A stretch of 64,000 nt of DNA from Streptomyces sp. NBC_00271 (lineage in GTDB: Bacteria; Actinomycetota; Actinomycetes; Streptomycetales; Streptomycetaceae). Every line of letters starts with the position of its first letter. The first letter of the stretch is position 1. The position numbers were made by a program, and so were the translations under genes. The stretch covers positions 4,216,001 to 4,280,000 of the forward strand of contig NZ_CP108070.1 in NCBI RefSeq assembly GCF_036178845.1, in the 5' to 3' direction. Under the pieces are notes generated by a model. That model was not told the DNA's origin. It made no database searches and saw only the letters and a program-made list of their open reading frames with translations. Positions 34,267-43,077 of this stretch are shown here, in pieces.

Positions 34267-35514
34267 TCAGGTGAGATGGCAGTCGGGCGAAGGCTGGTCG
34301 AATGCCTCGGGGGCGGGGATGGTCTTGACCGGCTCGGTGTAGTCACCGGCCTCGCTCGCCTTGGCCGGGTCCTTGACCTTGGCCAGGTACGCGTCGTGGA
34401 CGACCCGGTGGTCCTCGGCGCGGATGGTGGCGTTGTGGGCGAAGAAGTCGCTGAACTTGGTGCCGTCCAGCTCCTTCGAGACGTCGGCCGCCCGGTCGCT
34501 GCCCGCCTTCTGCGCGGCCTCCAGATAGTGCGTCGCCGCCGAGTAGTCGGCCGCCTGGTCGAAGGTGGGCCGCTGTCCTGTGCGCTCCTTGAACCGGTCG
34601 GCCCAGGCCTGGGCCTTGGCGTCGACGTTCCAGAACCAGGCCGTGGTGAACATGGTTCCGGCAAGCTTGTCCGCGCCGATGGCTTTGATGTCGGTGTCGA
34701 AGAGCAGGCCGATGGCCAGCTCGATGCCCTTGTCCTTCAGTTTGAACTGCTGGTACTGCTTGACGACGTTGGCCAGGTCACCCCCCGCCTGCAGGGCCCC
34801 GAGCACCTGCGGCTTCGGCTTCAGGCCCGGTGCCTTGAGCAGGAAGGTGGAGTAGTTGTCGCTGGGGAACGGCGTGGGGTCCTTGGCGACGACCTTGCCG
34901 CCCGCGCCCTCGATGGCCGTCTCGAACTTCTTCTGCATGTCCTGCCCGAAGGCGTAGTCCGGATAGATCGTGTACCAGTTCTTGCCTCCCGCTCGGGTGA
35001 CCGCGGCGCCGGTGCCGTGCGCCAGCATGTAGGTGTCGTAGGCCCATTCATAGGTGTACGGATTGCAGGTCTTGCCCGCGAGTTCCGTGGTGGCGGCGCC
35101 GGTGTTGAAGTACAGCTTCTTGGCCTGGCCGGCGACGGTCTGCACCGCGAGGGCCGCCGACGAGGTCGGCACGTCGAAGAGCGCGTCGGCCTTCTTGCGG
35201 TCGTACATCTCCCGAGCCTGGGTGTTGGCGATCTCCGGCTTGTTCTGGTGGTCGGCCTTGATGACCTCGATGTTCCGGGTGATCGCCTTGTCGCCGTACT
35301 TCTTCTTGAAGTCGTCGACGGCCATCTGCACGGCCTTCACCGAGTTCGGTCCCGCGATGTCCGCGTAGACGCCGGACAGGTCGGTGAGCACACCGAGCAC
35401 GATCTTGTCGTCGCTGACCTTCCCGCCGCCCGAGCTCGGTCCGCCGCCGCCGCAGCCCGCGAGCAGTGCCCCCACCGCGGCCGTGGCCACGACCGTCGAC
35501 AGCCTGTGTTTCAT
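34267..35514 (-). CDS. livJ: Liv-type ABC transporter substrate-binding lipoprotein
   Basis: A 415-residue lipoprotein. The signal peptide ends in the lipobox LLAGCGGGG (Cys near residue 21), anchoring it outside the membrane. The mature part is a Peripla_BP_6 fold: IVLGVLTDLSGVYADIAGPNSVKAV, then FDVPTSSAALAVQTVAGQAKKLYFNTGAATT, NWYTIYPDYAFGQDMQKKFE and TMFTTAWFWNVDAKAQAWADRF. Ligand-contacting Ser/Thr and Tyr residues are in these blocks. This subgroup binds aromatic or short carboxylates as often as amino acids. It lies between livF and livH. Confidence 0.88.
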   Translation of the reverse strand: MKHRLSTVVATAAVGALLAGCGGGGPSSGGGKVSDDKIVLGVLTDLSGVYADIAGPNSVKAVQMAVDDFKKKYGDKAITRNIEVIKADHQNKPEIANTQAREMYDRKKADALFDVPTSSAALAVQTVAGQAKKLYFNTGAATTELAGKTCNPYTYEWAYDTYMLAHGTGAAVTRAGGKNWYTIYPDYAFGQDMQKKFETAIEGAGGKVVAKDPTPFPSDNYSTFLLKAPGLKPKPQVLGALQAGGDLANVVKQYQQFKLKDKGIELAIGLLFDTDIKAIGADKLAGTMFTTAWFWNVDAKAQAWADRFKERTGQRPTFDQAADYSAATHYLEAAQKAGSDRAADVSKELDGTKFSDFFAHNATIRAEDHRVVHDAYLAKVKDPAKASEAGDYTEPVKTIPAPEAFDQPSPDCHLT

Positions 35515-35562
35515 TGCTTCCTCCTGATGCGTACGTCCCGAATGAGCGGAGGTGACGGAGTG

Positions 35563-36255
35563 TCACAGTCCGAGATAGGCGAGGAGTTCGCCCTCGCGCT
35601 GCCGTACGTCGGCGTTGTCGAGCGCCTCCACGATCCGGCCCTGCGCGAGGAGGTAGTGGCGGTCGGCGATGGTCGCGGCGAAGCGCAGGTTCTGCTCCAC
35701 CAGCAGCACCGACACTCCGTGTTCCTTGGCCCCGCGCAGGATCTCGCCGATCTGCTGCACGATGACCGGGGCGAGGCCCTCGGTCGGCTCGTCGCACAGC
35801 AGCACGCGCGCGCCGGCGCGCAGGACCCGGGCGAGGGCGAGCATCTGCTGTTCACCGCCGGAGAGCTTGCCGCCGGGGAAGCGGCGGCGCGCGGCGAGCA
35901 CCGGGAAGGCGTCGTAGATGCGGGGCAGCGGCCACGCGGAGCCCGGCGAGGCCGGCGGCAAGGTCAGGTTCTCCTCGACGGACAGGCCCGCGTAGATGCC
36001 TCGGTCGTCGGGAACGTATCCGAGGCCGAGCCGGGCCCTGCGATGCGGCGGTGCCGCGGTGATGTCCTTGCCCGCCAGCGCGACCCGGCCGGTCATCTCA
36101 CGGTGCAGCCCCATGGCGCAGCGCAGCAGGGTGGACTTTCCCGCGCCGTTGCGGCCGACGAGGGTGACGACCTCGCCCTCGCCGACCCGCAGGGACACCT
36201 CGTCCAGGGCCGTGGCCTCGCCGTACCGGGCGCTGACGCCCTTGATCTCAAGCAA
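35563..36255 (-). CDS. livF: Liv-type ABC transporter ATP-binding protein (LivF)
   Basis: A 230-residue ATPase with Walker A GRNGAGKSTLLR (near residue 34), signature LSGGEQQMLALARVL, Walker B VLLCDEPTEGLAP, and the LivF-type opening YGEATALDEVSLRVGEGEVV. It dimerises with LivG to drive the importer. It overlaps livG by 8 nt (36248-36255). Confidence 0.92.
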   Translation of the reverse strand: MLEIKGVSARYGEATALDEVSLRVGEGEVVTLVGRNGAGKSTLLRCAMGLHREMTGRVALAGKDITAAPPHRRARLGLGYVPDDRGIYAGLSVEENLTLPPASPGSAWPLPRIYDAFPVLAARRRFPGGKLSGGEQQMLALARVLRAGARVLLCDEPTEGLAPVIVQQIGEILRGAKEHGVSVLLVEQNLRFAATIADRHYLLAQGRIVEALDNADVRQREGELLAYLGL

Positions 36256-37006
36256 CGTCGGCCCCCAGGTACGCCTCGACGACCCGTGGATCGGTCCTGA
36301 CCCGGTCGTAGGGGCCCTCCACGAGCACTTCGCCGCGCTGCAGGACCGTGACGGTGTCGGCGAGCGAGCCGACGACGCTCATGTTGTGCTCGACCATCAC
36401 CACGGTGTGTCCCTCGCGGATCCTGTCGATGAGCGCCACGGTGCGGTCGACGTCCTCCAGACCCATGCCGGCTGTCGGCTCGTCGAGCAGCAGCAACGCC
36501 GGGTCCAGGGCGAGGGCGAGGGCCAGTTCCAGCGCGCGCTTCTGCCCGTACGGAAGGTTTCCGGCGGGCCGGTCGGCGAGATGCTCGAGTCCGACGTCAC
36601 CGAGGAGTTCGAGGGCCCGGCCGGAGAAGCGGCGCATCAGTTTGTCCGTGCGCCAGAACCGGCGGCCGAGACCGGTGCCCGACTGGAGGGCGAGCTCGAC
36701 GTGCTCCCGGGCCGTCATCTGCGGAAAGAGGCTGGTGACCTGGAAGGAGCGGGCGACGCCGAGGCCGGCGATGCGCTCCGGAGGCTGTCCGGTGATGTCG
36801 TGTCCGGAGAAGGTGATACGCCCGCCGGACGGCCTGAGAAATCCGGTCAGCAGGTTGAACAGCGTCGTCTTTCCTGCCCCGTTGGGGCCTACGAGCGCGT
36901 GGACCGTGCCCTCGGTGACCCTCAGGTCCACCGCGCTGACGGCGCGGAATCCCTGGAACTCCTTGGACAGGCCTTGCGTGACCAGGATGGCGCGCGGTTG
37001 TCTCAT
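36248..37006 (-). CDS. livG: Liv-type ABC transporter ATP-binding protein (LivG)
   Basis: A 252-residue ATPase with Walker [19 protein letters not shown], the LivG insertion [21 protein letters not shown], and Walker [19 protein letters not shown]. The family's LSGGQQ signature reads [16 protein letters not shown], the usual LivG variant. The start at 37006 is preferred because it matches the LivG family N-terminus; a longer frame runs upstream without protein character. It is the first gene of the minus-strand operon and divergent from the acyl-CoA ligase gene, with a 241-bp shared control region. Confidence 0.9.
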   Translation of the reverse strand: MRQPRAILVTQGLSKEFQGFRAVSAVDLRVTEGTVHALVGPNGAGKTTLFNLLTGFLRPSGGRITFSGHDITGQPPERIAGLGVARSFQVTSLFPQMTAREHVELALQSGTGLGRRFWRTDKLMRRFSGRALELLGDVGLEHLADRPAGNLPYGQKRALELALALALDPALLLLDEPTAGMGLEDVDRTVALIDRIREGHTVVMVEHNMSVVGSLADTVTVLQRGEVLVEGPYDRVRTDPRVVEAYLGADVA

Positions 37007-37247
37007 GACGCCTCGGATGCGCAGGGGATGCACCGGCGGATGCCGATGTGGGGCAGACGTTAAGTTCGGCCATGAGCAGCGGCTACGGAGAGAATCTCCA
37101 CAAGACGCCCCCGCACGGGTGTGGGTCTTCTCCCTCCCCGCGCCGCTCCGCCCGTCGCCGGTGTGGGTACTTGCTCCACTGAGGCGGGGGACGTTCCGGA
37201 GTCTTCCTCCGTCGCCCGGGTCCCGCACCGCGGTGACGATGTGCGCC

Positions 37248-38855
37248 ATGGCGATGATGGAGACCCCGCTCAACACGTGGCTGCTGTTCGGACACGCCCC
37301 GCGCTACTTTCCCGACACCGAGGTGGTCACGCGACTTCCCGACGGCCGTGTGCACCGTTACACGTACGCCGCGTTCGCCCGCCGTGCCCAGCAGTTGATG
37401 CACGCCCTGGACGCTCTCGGCCTGGCGCCGGACGACCGGGTGGCCACCCTCGCCTGGAACGGATACCGGCACCTGGAGGCCTACTGGGCCGTGCCCTGCA
37501 CCGGGCGCGTCCTGCACACCCTGAACCTGAGGCTCTCCCCCGAGGACCTGGCGTACATCGTCGGCCACGCGGACGACCGCGCCATCCTGGCCGATCCCGA
37601 TCTGCTGCCACTTCTGGAGAAGGTGCACGCGCGGGGCGGCCTCGCCGGCGTGCGGCATGTCATCGTGCTCGGCGACGAGGTGCCCGACACCGCGCTGCCG
37701 GGGGTGGTGGCGTACGAACAGCTGATCGCCGGTCTGCCGGATGCGTACGCCCCCCGCGACATCGACGAACGGTCGCCGCTCGGCCTGTGTTACACCTCCG
37801 GCACCACCGGCCGCCCCAAGGGCGTGCTCTACACCCACCGTTCGACCGTGCTGCACGCCATCGCCGCGTCCTCGCAGTCCGCCATGGCCATCGGCCCAGG
37901 TGACTGCGTACTGCCGGTCGTGCCCATGTTCCACGCCAACGCCTGGGGCGTCCCCTACACCGCCACTCCGTACGGCGCCAAGCAGGTGTTCCTCAGTGGC
38001 TCGCTTGATCCCGTGGCCCTGGTCGAGCTGATGGCCGCCGAGCGGGTCACGGTCGCCGCGGGCGTGCCCACCATCTGGATGGCGGTCGCCGACGAGATCA
38101 CCGCCCGCGGCGGGTTGCCGTCGCTACGGCATCTGCTGTGCGGCGGCGCCCGCCCGCCCCGCGCCCTGATCGAACGCTACCGGCGCGACTTCGGCATCCC
38201 TCTGGTGCAGGTGTGGGGCATGACCGAGACCTCGCCGCTGGCCAGCGTGGCGTGGCCGAAGGAGCGGATGCGCGACTGGGAGGAGGACCGGATCACCGAC
38301 GCGGTGCGCACCCGGGCCGGTCTTCCACTGCCCGGGGTGCAGATGGACATTCGCGACGAGGCGGGCAAGTCCCTTGCGTGGGACGGAACGTCGATGGGCG
38401 AACTGCTCGTACGCGGGCCATGGATCGCCGATTCCTACCTCGGCGGTGAAGGCGCCGCCCAGTTCACGAAGGACGGCTGGTTCCGTACCGGGGACATCGC
38501 CATCGGCTCCCCGGACGGCTATGTCGTCATCGCCGACCGTGCGAAGGATCTCATCAAGTCCGGCGGTGAATGGATCTCCTCGGTGGACATGGAGTCGGCC
38601 GTCATGGCGCTGCCGGAGGTCGCCGAGGCCGCGGTCATCGCCGTTCCCGACGACAAGTGGCAGGAGCGTCCGCTGATCTGCGTCGCCCCGCGCCCGGGCT
38701 CCACCGTGACCCTCGAACGCGTACGGGCGCACCTGGAGGCCGGAGGCTTCGCGCGTTGGCAGCTCCCGGACCGTATCGAGGTCGTGGAGGCCATCCCGCG
38801 CACCGGAGTCGGCAAGTTCGACAAGAAGGCGTTGCGTGCCCGCTTCGACTCCTGA
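37248..38855 (+). CDS. Acyl-CoA synthetase (fatty-acid/hydroxyacid--CoA ligase type)
   Basis: A 535-residue AMP-forming ligase. Motifs: [66 protein letters not shown] (adenylate hinge), [20 protein letters not shown], and the catalytic Lys in [13 protein letters not shown]. This subgroup activates medium or long chain acids. Next to PHB-degrading esterases and an acid-type importer, its substrate may be 3-hydroxybutyrate or another hydroxyalkanoate, which is an inference. In-frame ATGs at 37239, 37248 and 37254 leave the exact start open. It is divergent from livG and followed 40 nt later by the esterase gene. Confidence 0.85.
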   Translation: MAMMETPLNTWLLFGHAPRYFPDTEVVTRLPDGRVHRYTYAAFARRAQQLMHALDALGLAPDDRVATLAWNGYRHLEAYWAVPCTGRVLHTLNLRLSPEDLAYIVGHADDRAILADPDLLPLLEKVHARGGLAGVRHVIVLGDEVPDTALPGVVAYEQLIAGLPDAYAPRDIDERSPLGLCYTSGTTGRPKGVLYTHRSTVLHAIAASSQSAMAIGPGDCVLPVVPMFHANAWGVPYTATPYGAKQVFLSGSLDPVALVELMAAERVTVAAGVPTIWMAVADEITARGGLPSLRHLLCGGARPPRALIERYRRDFGIPLVQVWGMTETSPLASVAWPKERMRDWEEDRITDAVRTRAGLPLPGVQMDIRDEAGKSLAWDGTSMGELLVRGPWIADSYLGGEGAAQFTKDGWFRTGDIAIGSPDGYVVIADRAKDLIKSGGEWISSVDMESAVMALPEVAEAAVIAVPDDKWQERPLICVAPRPGSTVTLERVRAHLEAGGFARWQLPDRIEVVEAIPRTGVGKFDKKALRARFDS

Positions 38856-38895
38856 CTCACCGCTCCCTTCACCTTCACCGCCCGGAGGGCGAACC

Positions 38896-40257
38896 ATGCA
38901 TCTGAGACGCACGGTCACCTTGTTGTCCGCCGTACTCCTGTCGACGGCGGGAGTGTCGGCGAGCGCCACGGCTCGATCGGCACCAGGCTGCGCCGGCCAG
39001 AGCCGGATCACCGTACCCGGCGCGGCATTCCAGACCCTGGCCTGTCTGCCCGACATGACCACGGCCGCGACCGCCGGTACCGCCTACACCGACTCCGCGG
39101 ACTGGGCCTCACTCACCGCCAAGGGGACCAAGAACCCCACCGGCGTCCCCGGCATCCAGATCGACGGCTACTTCCCCGACTCCTCGCACCTCAACAAGAC
39201 CCACGGCTGGAAGCACGACTCCCAGTTCGTCATCCGGCTGCCCGAGCGCTGGAACGGCGGCCTCGTGGTGACCGGTGCGCCCGGGACGCGCAAGCAGTAC
39301 TCCCTGGACCCCCTGATCTCCGACTGGGTCATCGCCCAGGGCTACGCCTTCGCCTCCATCGACAAGGGCAACAGCGGCCCCGACTTCTACACCGACGGCA
39401 AGCGGCCCGGCGACGCGATCGCCGAATGGAACCGGCGCACCACCGAGCTGGCCCTCGCCACGAAGACCGTCGTCCGGCAGGCGTACGGGCACGCCCCACG
39501 CCGCACCTACATGACCGGCATCTCCAACGGCGGCTACCTGACCCGTTGGCAGCTCGAGAACCACCCCGAGCTGTACGACGGCGGAGTGGACTGGGAGGGC
39601 GCGCTGTGGACCGAGGACGGGCCGAACCTGTTCACCTATCTGCCGACCGCGGTCGCGTACCAGGCGGGCCGGGCCACCCACGCCGACATGCTCGCCGCCG
39701 GATTCGCTCCCGGCACCGAGTTCCTGTGGCCGTACCACGAGGCTGCCTACTGGGGCCTGACGCAGAAGGTGTACCGCGCGGAGGTCGACCCCTCCTACGA
39801 CCCCAGGTGTCCGGGTGAGTCCGCCGGTTCGACGCTTCCGGAGATTCTCGCGCCCTGCGCGTCGGATGCTTCGTACGACTATGCGGCGCGGCCGGGCTCC
39901 GTGCACCGGGCGGTCGAGCGGATCTCGCTCACCGGCAGGATCGGCAAACCCATGATCACACTGCACGGCTCGCTCGACGCACTGCTGCCGATCGCCACCG
40001 ACTCGGACGTGTACGCGCGCATGGTCTCCGACAGCCACCGCGGCGGTTCGCACCGCTACTACACGATCGCGGGCGGCACCCACGTCGACGGCCTGTACGA
40101 CACCTATCCGGACCGGCTCCGGCCGATCCTGCCCTGCTATCGCTCGGCGTTCCACGCTCTGACCGACTGGGTCGAGCATCGGGCCGCCCCGCCGGCGAGC
40201 GGCACGGTGCCCAGGCCCACCTCGGGAGACCTGGTCAACTCGTGTGCGCTGCGCTGA
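38896..40257 (+). CDS. Secreted tannase/3-hydroxybutyrate-oligomer-hydrolase-like esterase
   Basis: A 453-residue secreted protein: a signal peptide (LRRTVTLLSAVLLSTAGVSAS) then an alpha/beta hydrolase with nucleophile elbow TGISNGGYLTRW (Ser near residue 211), ITLHGSLDALLPIATDS (acid Asp) and GGTHVDGLYD (His). The long lid region with cysteines (PSYDPRCPGES, LPEILAPCASD) is typical of the tannase/feruloyl esterase superfamily that includes 3HB-oligomer hydrolases. Next to a PHB depolymerase, hydrolysis of released 3HB dimers or oligomers is the most economical role; tannin or ferulate esters are alternatives. A GGAGGGCGAACC lies before the ATG at 38896. The acyl-CoA ligase is 40 nt upstream. 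Confidence 0.78.
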   Translation: MHLRRTVTLLSAVLLSTAGVSASATARSAPGCAGQSRITVPGAAFQTLACLPDMTTAATAGTAYTDSADWASLTAKGTKNPTGVPGIQIDGYFPDSSHLNKTHGWKHDSQFVIRLPERWNGGLVVTGAPGTRKQYSLDPLISDWVIAQGYAFASIDKGNSGPDFYTDGKRPGDAIAEWNRRTTELALATKTVVRQAYGHAPRRTYMTGISNGGYLTRWQLENHPELYDGGVDWEGALWTEDGPNLFTYLPTAVAYQAGRATHADMLAAGFAPGTEFLWPYHEAAYWGLTQKVYRAEVDPSYDPRCPGESAGSTLPEILAPCASDASYDYAARPGSVHRAVERISLTGRIGKPMITLHGSLDALLPIATDSDVYARMVSDSHRGGSHRYYTIAGGTHVDGLYDTYPDRLRPILPCYRSAFHALTDWVEHRAAPPASGTVPRPTSGDLVNSCALR

Positions 40258-40267
40258 GGTTGACCTC

Positions 40268-40305
40268 GTAGGCAGTGGAGTCTGCCGTAGGCAGTGGAGT
40301 CTGCC
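40268..40305 (+). repeat. Two tandem 19-bp repeats, each with an internal dyad
   Basis: GTAGGCAGTGGAGTCTGCC occurs twice with no gap (40268-40286 and 40287-40305). Each unit contains an inverted pair GGCAG/CTGCC around TGGAGT. The pair lies 11 bp after the esterase stop and about 145 bp before the PHB depolymerase start, so it may be an operator for the latter. Confidence 0.75.
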
Positions 40306-40448
40306 GACACCCGAGGCGATCGAGAAGTGTGGTCCGCCTCCGCTGTCGGGCGTCCGCTGCGGTTCTACGGTGCAGCGCACCGCCCGCTCCGGAGGGACAC
40401 CGGCGCGGCGGTGCGCCCACTCACCCCCCTGGACCACGGGAGGACTGC

Positions 40449-41894
40449 ATGTCGGTTCGTGACCGCGTCCGTAGAACCTGCTGGGCCGCGCTGCTGGCCC
40501 TGCCGCTCGCCCTGTTCACCGTGCCGCAGAGCGCGTCGGCCGCCTCGCTCACCCAGGTGACCGGCTTCGGCTCCAACCCCGGCAGCCTGTCGATGTACAC
40601 GTACGTCCCCGACAACCTGCCCTCCGGCGCCCCGGTGGTCGTGGCCCTGCACGGCTGCACCCAGAGCGCGAGCGACTACTACAGCCACTCCGGCTGGCCC
40701 AAGTACGCCGACCTGTACGGCTTCGCGCTGGTCTTCCCGCAGACCTCCAGCGCCAACAACGCCAACTCGTGCTTCAACTGGTACCAGTCCGGGGACTACA
40801 CCCGGGGCCAGGGCGAAGCCCTGTCCATCAAACAGATGGTCGACTACGCCAAGACGCAGTACGGCAGCGACCCCAGCCGCGTGTATGTGACGGGGCTGTC
40901 CGCCGGCGGCGCCATGACCTCCGTGATGCTCGCCGACTACCCCGATGTCTTCGCGGGCGGCTCCATCGACTCCGGCATCCCGGCGGGCTGCGCCACCGAT
41001 CTCAGCAGCGGCCTCACCTGCGAGTACAACCCGGTCAGCAAGACCCCGCGACAGTGGGGCGACCTGGTACGCGGCGCATCGGGCGGCTGGAGCGGACCCT
41101 GGCCGCGGGTGGCCGTCTGGCAGGGTTCCGGCGACTCGACCGTCAACCCCGCCAACGCCACCGAGTCCCGCGACCAGTGGACGAACGTCCGGGGCATCGG
41201 CCAGACCCCGTCATCGACCACCACGCTCACCGGCGGCACCACCCAGGACGTCTACAACGATGCCAACGGCGATCCTGCCGTCGAGACCTTCACCGTCTCC
41301 GGCATGGCACATGGCCTCGCCGTGAACCCCGGCTCCGGGACCGACCAGTGCGGCACGACCGGCACGTACTACCTCAACTACATCTGCTCCAGCTACTACA
41401 CGGCGAAGTTCTGGGGCCTGGACGGCACCTCCGGCGGCGGCACCGGTGCCCTGCCCGCGCCCACCGGGCTGACGGTAACCGGCACCACGGACACCAGCGC
41501 CTCACTTTCCTGGAACGCCGTCAGCGGCGCCGCTTCGTACACCATCTACCGCGGCGGTACGAGGACGGGCTCGACGACCTCCACTTCGTACACGGACACC
41601 GGACTGGCCTCCGGCACCGGATACAGCTACACCGTCGCCGCCGTCGACTCATCGGGCAAGGCCGGCGCCGCCGCCGCGGCCGTGACGGCGACCACCACCG
41701 GTTTTCCGCCACAGTGCTTCACCGCGAACAACTACGACCAGGTCGCCGCGGGCCGCGCCCACCAGAGCGGCGGCTACACCTACGCGAACGGCTCCAACCA
41801 GAAGATGGGCCTGTACAACACCTTCACCACCCACACCCTCGAGGAGACCGCCATCGGCTACTACGTGATCGCCGACTCCGGCTGCCCCGCCTGA
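40449..41894 (+). CDS. Extracellular poly(3-hydroxybutyrate) depolymerase
   Basis: A 481-residue secreted enzyme with the three-part PHB depolymerase layout. Signal peptide (LLALPLALFTVPQSASA). Catalytic domain (about 30-320) with oxyanion segment ALHGCTQSASDYY ahead of the lipase box VTGLSAGGAMTS, then Asp in WQGSGDSTVNP and His in VSGMAHGLAVNP; that order is the type-I arrangement. A fibronectin III linker follows (LPAPTGLTVTGTTDTSASLS, about 335-415). The C-terminal substrate-binding domain contains AAGRAHQSGGYTYANGSNQ and GLYNTFTTHTLEET, a known PHB-binding signature. It releases 3-hydroxybutyrate oligomers. GGGAGGACTGC precedes the ATG. Confidence 0.9.
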   Translation: MSVRDRVRRTCWAALLALPLALFTVPQSASAASLTQVTGFGSNPGSLSMYTYVPDNLPSGAPVVVALHGCTQSASDYYSHSGWPKYADLYGFALVFPQTSSANNANSCFNWYQSGDYTRGQGEALSIKQMVDYAKTQYGSDPSRVYVTGLSAGGAMTSVMLADYPDVFAGGSIDSGIPAGCATDLSSGLTCEYNPVSKTPRQWGDLVRGASGGWSGPWPRVAVWQGSGDSTVNPANATESRDQWTNVRGIGQTPSSTTTLTGGTTQDVYNDANGDPAVETFTVSGMAHGLAVNPGSGTDQCGTTGTYYLNYICSSYYTAKFWGLDGTSGGGTGALPAPTGLTVTGTTDTSASLSWNAVSGAASYTIYRGGTRTGSTTSTSYTDTGLASGTGYSYTVAAVDSSGKAGAAAAAVTATTTGFPPQCFTANNYDQVAAGRAHQSGGYTYANGSNQKMGLYNTFTTHTLEETAIGYYVIADSGCPA

Positions 41895-42234
41895 CCGGGC
41901 CTGCCACTGCTCACGCAGGGCGAGAACGTCGCGCTCGCGGTCGGTGACGCCGGCGAGGTCGGGGTCGGCGGGGTCGCTGTGGTCGGCTTGGCGGCGCGGC
42001 CGCGTCCCAGCGACTGCTCACCACCGCCAGAGGCACCCGCCGCCAGAAACTCCGGCCCCGGCTCGAACTGACGTCGCACCAGGGAACGGCGATTCCCCGG
42101 CCGTTCCCCCGGACGAGTGCAAAGAACGCGAAACGCACGACTGCGGCCCCCGGATCAGCTCCAGGGGCCGCAACCTTGTTGCTGGCAAACCACGAGTGCG
42201 CGGGCGGCATCGTTTCTTCACGCGTAGCGCGGAG
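41895..42234. other. Intergenic region between the PHB depolymerase and the tRNA cluster
   Basis: About 340 bp. The first part resembles the decayed 3' end of a coding region on the minus strand (a DREDVLALREQW-like stretch without start or context). The second part is the right copy of the direct repeat. No intact gene is visible. Confidence 0.5.
42063..42176 (+). repeat. Right copy of the ~113-bp imperfect direct repeat
   Basis: It has the same orientation and block order as 30077-30188 (TCGAACTGAC, GATTCCCCGG, CCGGACGAG, GCGAAACG, hairpin, GCAACCT). The hairpin is GCGGCCCCCGGA with TCCAGGGGCCGC (42143-42171), one mismatch. It lies 58 bp from the 3' end of a tRNA-Met gene. Together the copies bracket the 11.9-kb PHA module. 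Confidence 0.72.
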
Positions 42235-42308
42235 TGGGGCGGGTGGGACTCGAACCCACGGCCGACGGATTATGAGTCCGCTGCTCTAACCGGCTGAGCT
42301 ACCGCCCC
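42235..42308 (-). tRNA. tRNA-Met (CAT)
   Basis: A 74-nt cloverleaf on the minus strand: 7-bp acceptor stem GGGGCGG/CCGCCCC, D-loop AGCTCAGCCGGTTAGAGC, anticodon loop CTCATAA with CAT, and T-arm GTGGG-TTCGAGT-CCCAC. CCA is not encoded. The ACTCATAAT context fits an elongator tRNA-Met; tRNA-Ile2 (lysidine-modified CAT) is the alternative. It is not the initiator. Confidence 0.88.
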
Positions 42309-42473
42309 TTACGGCGCGTCGCGCACATTTGTGCGCGCCGTCTGCCGCAGCATAGCCGCTCATACGATCTCCTGCTTCGGATGGTCGGCAACGCATGACC
42401 ATGAGGACTTCGGCGTGGCCTGCGCGGTTCCGCCGGACATGAAAAAGGACCCCTGAGGGGTCCTCTTCCGTTG
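42309..42473. other. Spacer between tRNA-Met and the tRNA-Asn pair
   Basis: It contains a dyad GCGCAC-ATTT-GTGCGC (42321-42336) just upstream of tRNA-Met and the terminator of the tRNA-Asn transcript at 42442-42464. No gene is seen. Confidence 0.5.
42442..42464 (-). terminator. Rho-independent terminator of the tRNA-Asn transcript
   Basis: On the minus strand the 8-bp stem AGGACCCC/GGGGTCCT with loop TCA is followed by a run of T (complement of 42442-42446). It starts 10 nt after the 3' end of the second tRNA-Asn. Confidence 0.85.
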
Positions 42474-42546
42474 CTCTCCCGACTGGACTCGAACCAGTAA
42501 CCTGCCGGTTAACAGCCGGCTGCTCTGCCAATTGAGCTACAGGAGA
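42474..42546 (-). tRNA. tRNA-Asn (GTT), second copy
   Basis: A 73-nt cloverleaf with anticodon loop CTGTTAA and T-arm ACTGG-TTCGAGT-CCAGT. The acceptor stem TCTCCTG/CGGGAGA contains one T-G pair. The body from the D-arm through the T-arm is identical to the upstream copy, which ends 5 nt away. Confidence 0.92.
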
Positions 42547-42551
42547 TCGAG

Positions 42552-42624
42552 CTCCCCCGACTGGACTCGAACCAGTAACCTGCCGGTTAACAGCCGGCTG
42601 CTCTGCCAATTGAGCTACGGAGGA
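42552..42624 (-). tRNA. tRNA-Asn (GTT), first copy
   Basis: A 73-nt cloverleaf with anticodon GTT and acceptor stem TCCTCCG/CGGGGGA. Only the acceptor stem differs from the downstream copy, so the two share decoding and body but not sequence at the ends. Confidence 0.92.
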
Positions 42625-42769
42625 TTGCCTCGTTGCATCGAACGCACCTTCCCGGGTATTCGCCAGGGGGCGTGTGCTCGCTGCGACACATACATTAGCG
42701 CAAGCAGGGGGGTGCTCCGCCAATCGGTTCCCCCCGCACCGATGCCGACGCAAGGGAAGGGTGGCCGCC

Positions 42770-43075
42770 ATGCGCTACCGGCTCACATTCGTCGCCGGAC
42801 TGGCTCTGGGTTACGTGCTCGGCACGCGCGCCGGGCGCGAGCGCTACGAACAGCTGAAGAAGTCCGCGCGTCAGGTCGCGCAGAACCCCGCGGTGCGCAA
42901 CACCGCCGAGACCGCCGCCCAGCAGGGGCGCGAGATCGCGGGCAAGGCGTTCCACACGGTCGGCGAGAAGGTGGGCGACCACGTCCCCGCCTCGGTCACC
43001 GCCCGCGTCCGTTCGCTGCGCGAACGCAACACCAACGGCACCCGCGAGGACGACTGGGGCACCAGCAACACGTAG
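42770..43075 (+). CDS. YtxH-like small protein
   Basis: A 101-residue protein starting with a hydrophobic stretch that could anchor it (YRLTFVAGLALGYVLGTRAG), followed directly by GRERYEQLKKSARQVAQNP and a long amphipathic, Ala/Gln/Glu-rich region (VRNTAETAAQQGREIAGKAF) typical of YtxH/general-stress proteins. It ends with acidic Asp/Glu-rich residues. Function is unknown; family members associate with envelope stress. The ATG at 42770 has AAGGGAAGGG upstream. It is separated from the FGGY kinase by a terminator hairpin. Confidence 0.75.
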   Translation: MRYRLTFVAGLALGYVLGTRAGRERYEQLKKSARQVAQNPAVRNTAETAAQQGREIAGKAFHTVGEKVGDHVPASVTARVRSLRERNTNGTREDDWGTSNT

Positions 43076-43077
43076 GA

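Noticed and set aside
37170..37215. Weak resemblance to the 19-bp repeat (CTCCACTG, GGAGTCTTCC) upstream of the acyl-CoA ligase
   Set aside because: Only 8-9 bp partial matches in GC-rich sequence; could be chance.
40268..40305. Tandem repeat as a CRISPR array
   Set aside because: Only two units with no spacers and no cas genes.
42235..42308. tRNA-Met as an active integration site with a full ICE nearby
   Set aside because: No integrase, excisionase or duplicated tRNA 3' end is visible; only the direct repeats hint at past insertion.
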